Assembly: GCA_025057315.1 (NCBI GenBank)
Contig: JANWXW010000049.1
Span: 1-64,000, forward strand
Length of the DNA: 64,000 nt
From: Myxococcota bacterium
Lineage (GTDB): Bacteria > Myxococcota_A > Polyangia > Palsa-1104 > JAEUJZ01
Direction: 5' to 3'
In this document: positions 63,040 through 64,000 of the stretch, piece after piece
Numbering within the stretch: position 1 is the first letter of the stretch
How the letters are laid out: every line of letters begins with the position of its first letter
Program-made: the position numbers and the translations under genes
Notes under the pieces: generated by a model
What the model was told of the DNA's origin: nothing
Database searches by the model: none
Seen by the model: only the letters and a program-made list of their open reading frames with translations

Positions 63040-64000
63040 ATGAGGACCTTCCCATCCCCTCTCGCCGCAACCCTCGGTGCGCTGATTGCTCTGTCTGCCC
63101 CAGGGTGTGGCCCCCCTGACTCCGCGGACGACCCCGTCCCGCCTCGCGACGGCACGGCAGCGGCCGGGGCCACCCTCGATGAGCTGCTGGCTGAAGTCGG
63201 CCGCCGCGCCCCGGCCTTCGGCGGCCTGTTTGTAGATGAGCAGGGAGAGCTGCGCCTCTATGTGGTGCCGCCCACGGGGGCTGGTCCCCAAGGGGCGCTG
63301 CTGTCGCGCTCGGAGCGGCTCGCCCGGGCCGAGGTGGTGGATGCCATCGCGACCGTGCTGGGCCCCGGTCGCCTGCCCCGCGGCGGGCTGGAGGTGCTGC
63401 CTGCCCGCTTCTCGTTCCTGCGCCTCAAGGAGCTGCACGACCGCGCCTGGCCGCACGTGTTGACGCAGCCTGGCGTGGTCTTTACCGACATCGACGAGGC
63501 GCGCAACCGGCTGCGCATCGGCCTGGGACCCACCGCGCGCCGCGCCGACCTGGAGGCCCTGCTGCTGCGCCTGGGCGTGCCGGCAGAGGCTGTGATCCTG
63601 GATGAGGTTGCCGAGGTCGAGCCGGTGGCCACGCTGCGCGATCGCGTGCGGCCCCTGGTGGGTGGCCTGCAGATCAACTTCACATCCTACCTGTGCACGC
63701 TGGGCTTCGTCGCGGTCCGCTCCGGCGTGACGGGCTTCGTCACCAACTCCCACTGCACGGCCCGGCGTGGCACAGTGGAAGGGACCGTGTACTACCAGCC
63801 CATTGGCGGGACGACCAACCGCATCGGCGTCGAGACGGCCGACCCGCCCTTCTTCACCGGCGGCGTGTGCCCGGCCGGCCGCGTGTGCCGCTACAGCGAC
63901 AGCGCCTTCGCCCGCCTGGACCAGGGGGTCGCCGCAGAGCGAGGGAGCCTGGCCCGCACGAACCTGTCCTCCATCGACATCCTCGGCAGCTACCGCATCA
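63040..64000 (+). CDS. Trypsin-like (S1) lipoprotein protease, 3' end cut by window
   Basis: The first 320 residues; the frame runs off the window at 64000. Lipobox SAPGC (Cys23), then a prodomain-like region (TQPGVVFTDIDEARNRLRIGL) as in alpha-lytic/streptogrisin-type zymogens. The S1 domain has FVTNSHCTA with His238 in the catalytic TAxHC position and SDSAFARLD with Asp287. The serine lies beyond the window. A ggagaaagga ribosome site precedes ATG 63040. Confidence 0.78.
   Translation, partial: MRTFPSPLAATLGALIALSAPGCGPPDSADDPVPPRDGTAAAGATLDELLAEVGRRAPAFGGLFVDEQGELRLYVVPPTGAGPQGALLSRSERLARAEVVDAIATVLGPGRLPRGGLEVLPARFSFLRLKELHDRAWPHVLTQPGVVFTDIDEARNRLRIGLGPTARRADLEALLLRLGVPAEAVILDEVAEVEPVATLRDRVRPLVGGLQINFTSYLCTLGFVAVRSGVTGFVTNSHCTARRGTVEGTVYYQPIGGTTNRIGVETADPPFFTGGVCPAGRVCRYSDSAFARLDQGVAAERGSLARTNLSSIDILGSYRI

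Noticed and set aside
1..64000. CRISPR arrays, insertion sequences, prophage or integrase genes
   Set aside because: No regularly spaced repeats of CRISPR size, transposase or integrase motifs were seen; repeats found are in pairs or within genes.

Overview
The window is about two-thirds G+C by eye and gene-dense, with many 4-base ATGA/GTGA overlaps. It reads as a chromosomal segment of a Myxococcota (deltaproteobacterial) genome, probably from an uncultured or poorly sampled lineage. This rests on gene content: a Ser/Thr kinase with a C-terminal PEGA domain, several Cys-rich lipoproteins, ThyX instead of ThyA, an SUMF1-like protein, a CehA-type PHP protein, an ECF sigma/anti-sigma pair and many secreted proteins without recognisable family. 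I saw no rRNA, tRNA, CRISPR, transposase or phage gene.

Layout. 0-8.4 kb: 3' end of topA, an EamA exporter, an AidB-like acyl-CoA dehydrogenase, a small lipoprotein, an SDR, a cysteine hydrolase, and thyX translationally coupled to an SDH_sah-type protease. 8.4-14.1 kb: a leftward kinase/OmpA/unknown set, then a rightward acyltransferase/epimerase pair and a Cys-rich lipoprotein. 14.1-27 kb: surface glycan and envelope region. It has a GT4 glycosyltransferase, an acyltransferase-3 protein, a LysM/CpoB-like pair, and a tight six-gene leftward operon (radical SAM, AsnB, CgeB-like GT, a CpsD-like protein without its Walker A, a deacetylase-like protein, a PaaK-like ligase). This set resembles XrtA/EPS-type loci but has no exosortase. 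27-34 kb: outer-membrane barrel/ECF sigma/anti-sigma operon, radC, SUMF1-like gene, unknowns, and PBP4-type dacB. 34-41 kb: OppB/OppC permeases behind a Cys-rich lipoprotein, a secreted barrel + DUF4214-like protein, and a diverged IorA-like protein with a small Cys-rich partner. 41-46.7 kb: an RRM protein and a leftward chain of four lipoprotein genes overlapping by 4 bases, preceded by a CBM9-like secreted protein. 46.7-52.4 kb: ffh, a decayed threonine/serine dehydratase, an SGNH protein coupled to an orphan histidine kinase, and mobA. 52.5-59.4 kb: a second surface-glycan set (methyltransferases, YfhO-like membrane protein, second AsnB, GT2). 59.5-64 kb: CehA-like PHP protein, a 55-residue protein, HtrA protease, and the start of a trypsin-like lipoprotein protease cut by the window end.

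The main candidates for something undescribed are the overlapping four-lipoprotein operon (41958-45332), the IorA-like pseudoenzyme with its Cys-rich partner (39037-40865), and the EPS operon built around a CpsD-like protein that cannot bind ATP in the usual way (19520-26939). Family calls come from motifs read by eye; no database search was run.
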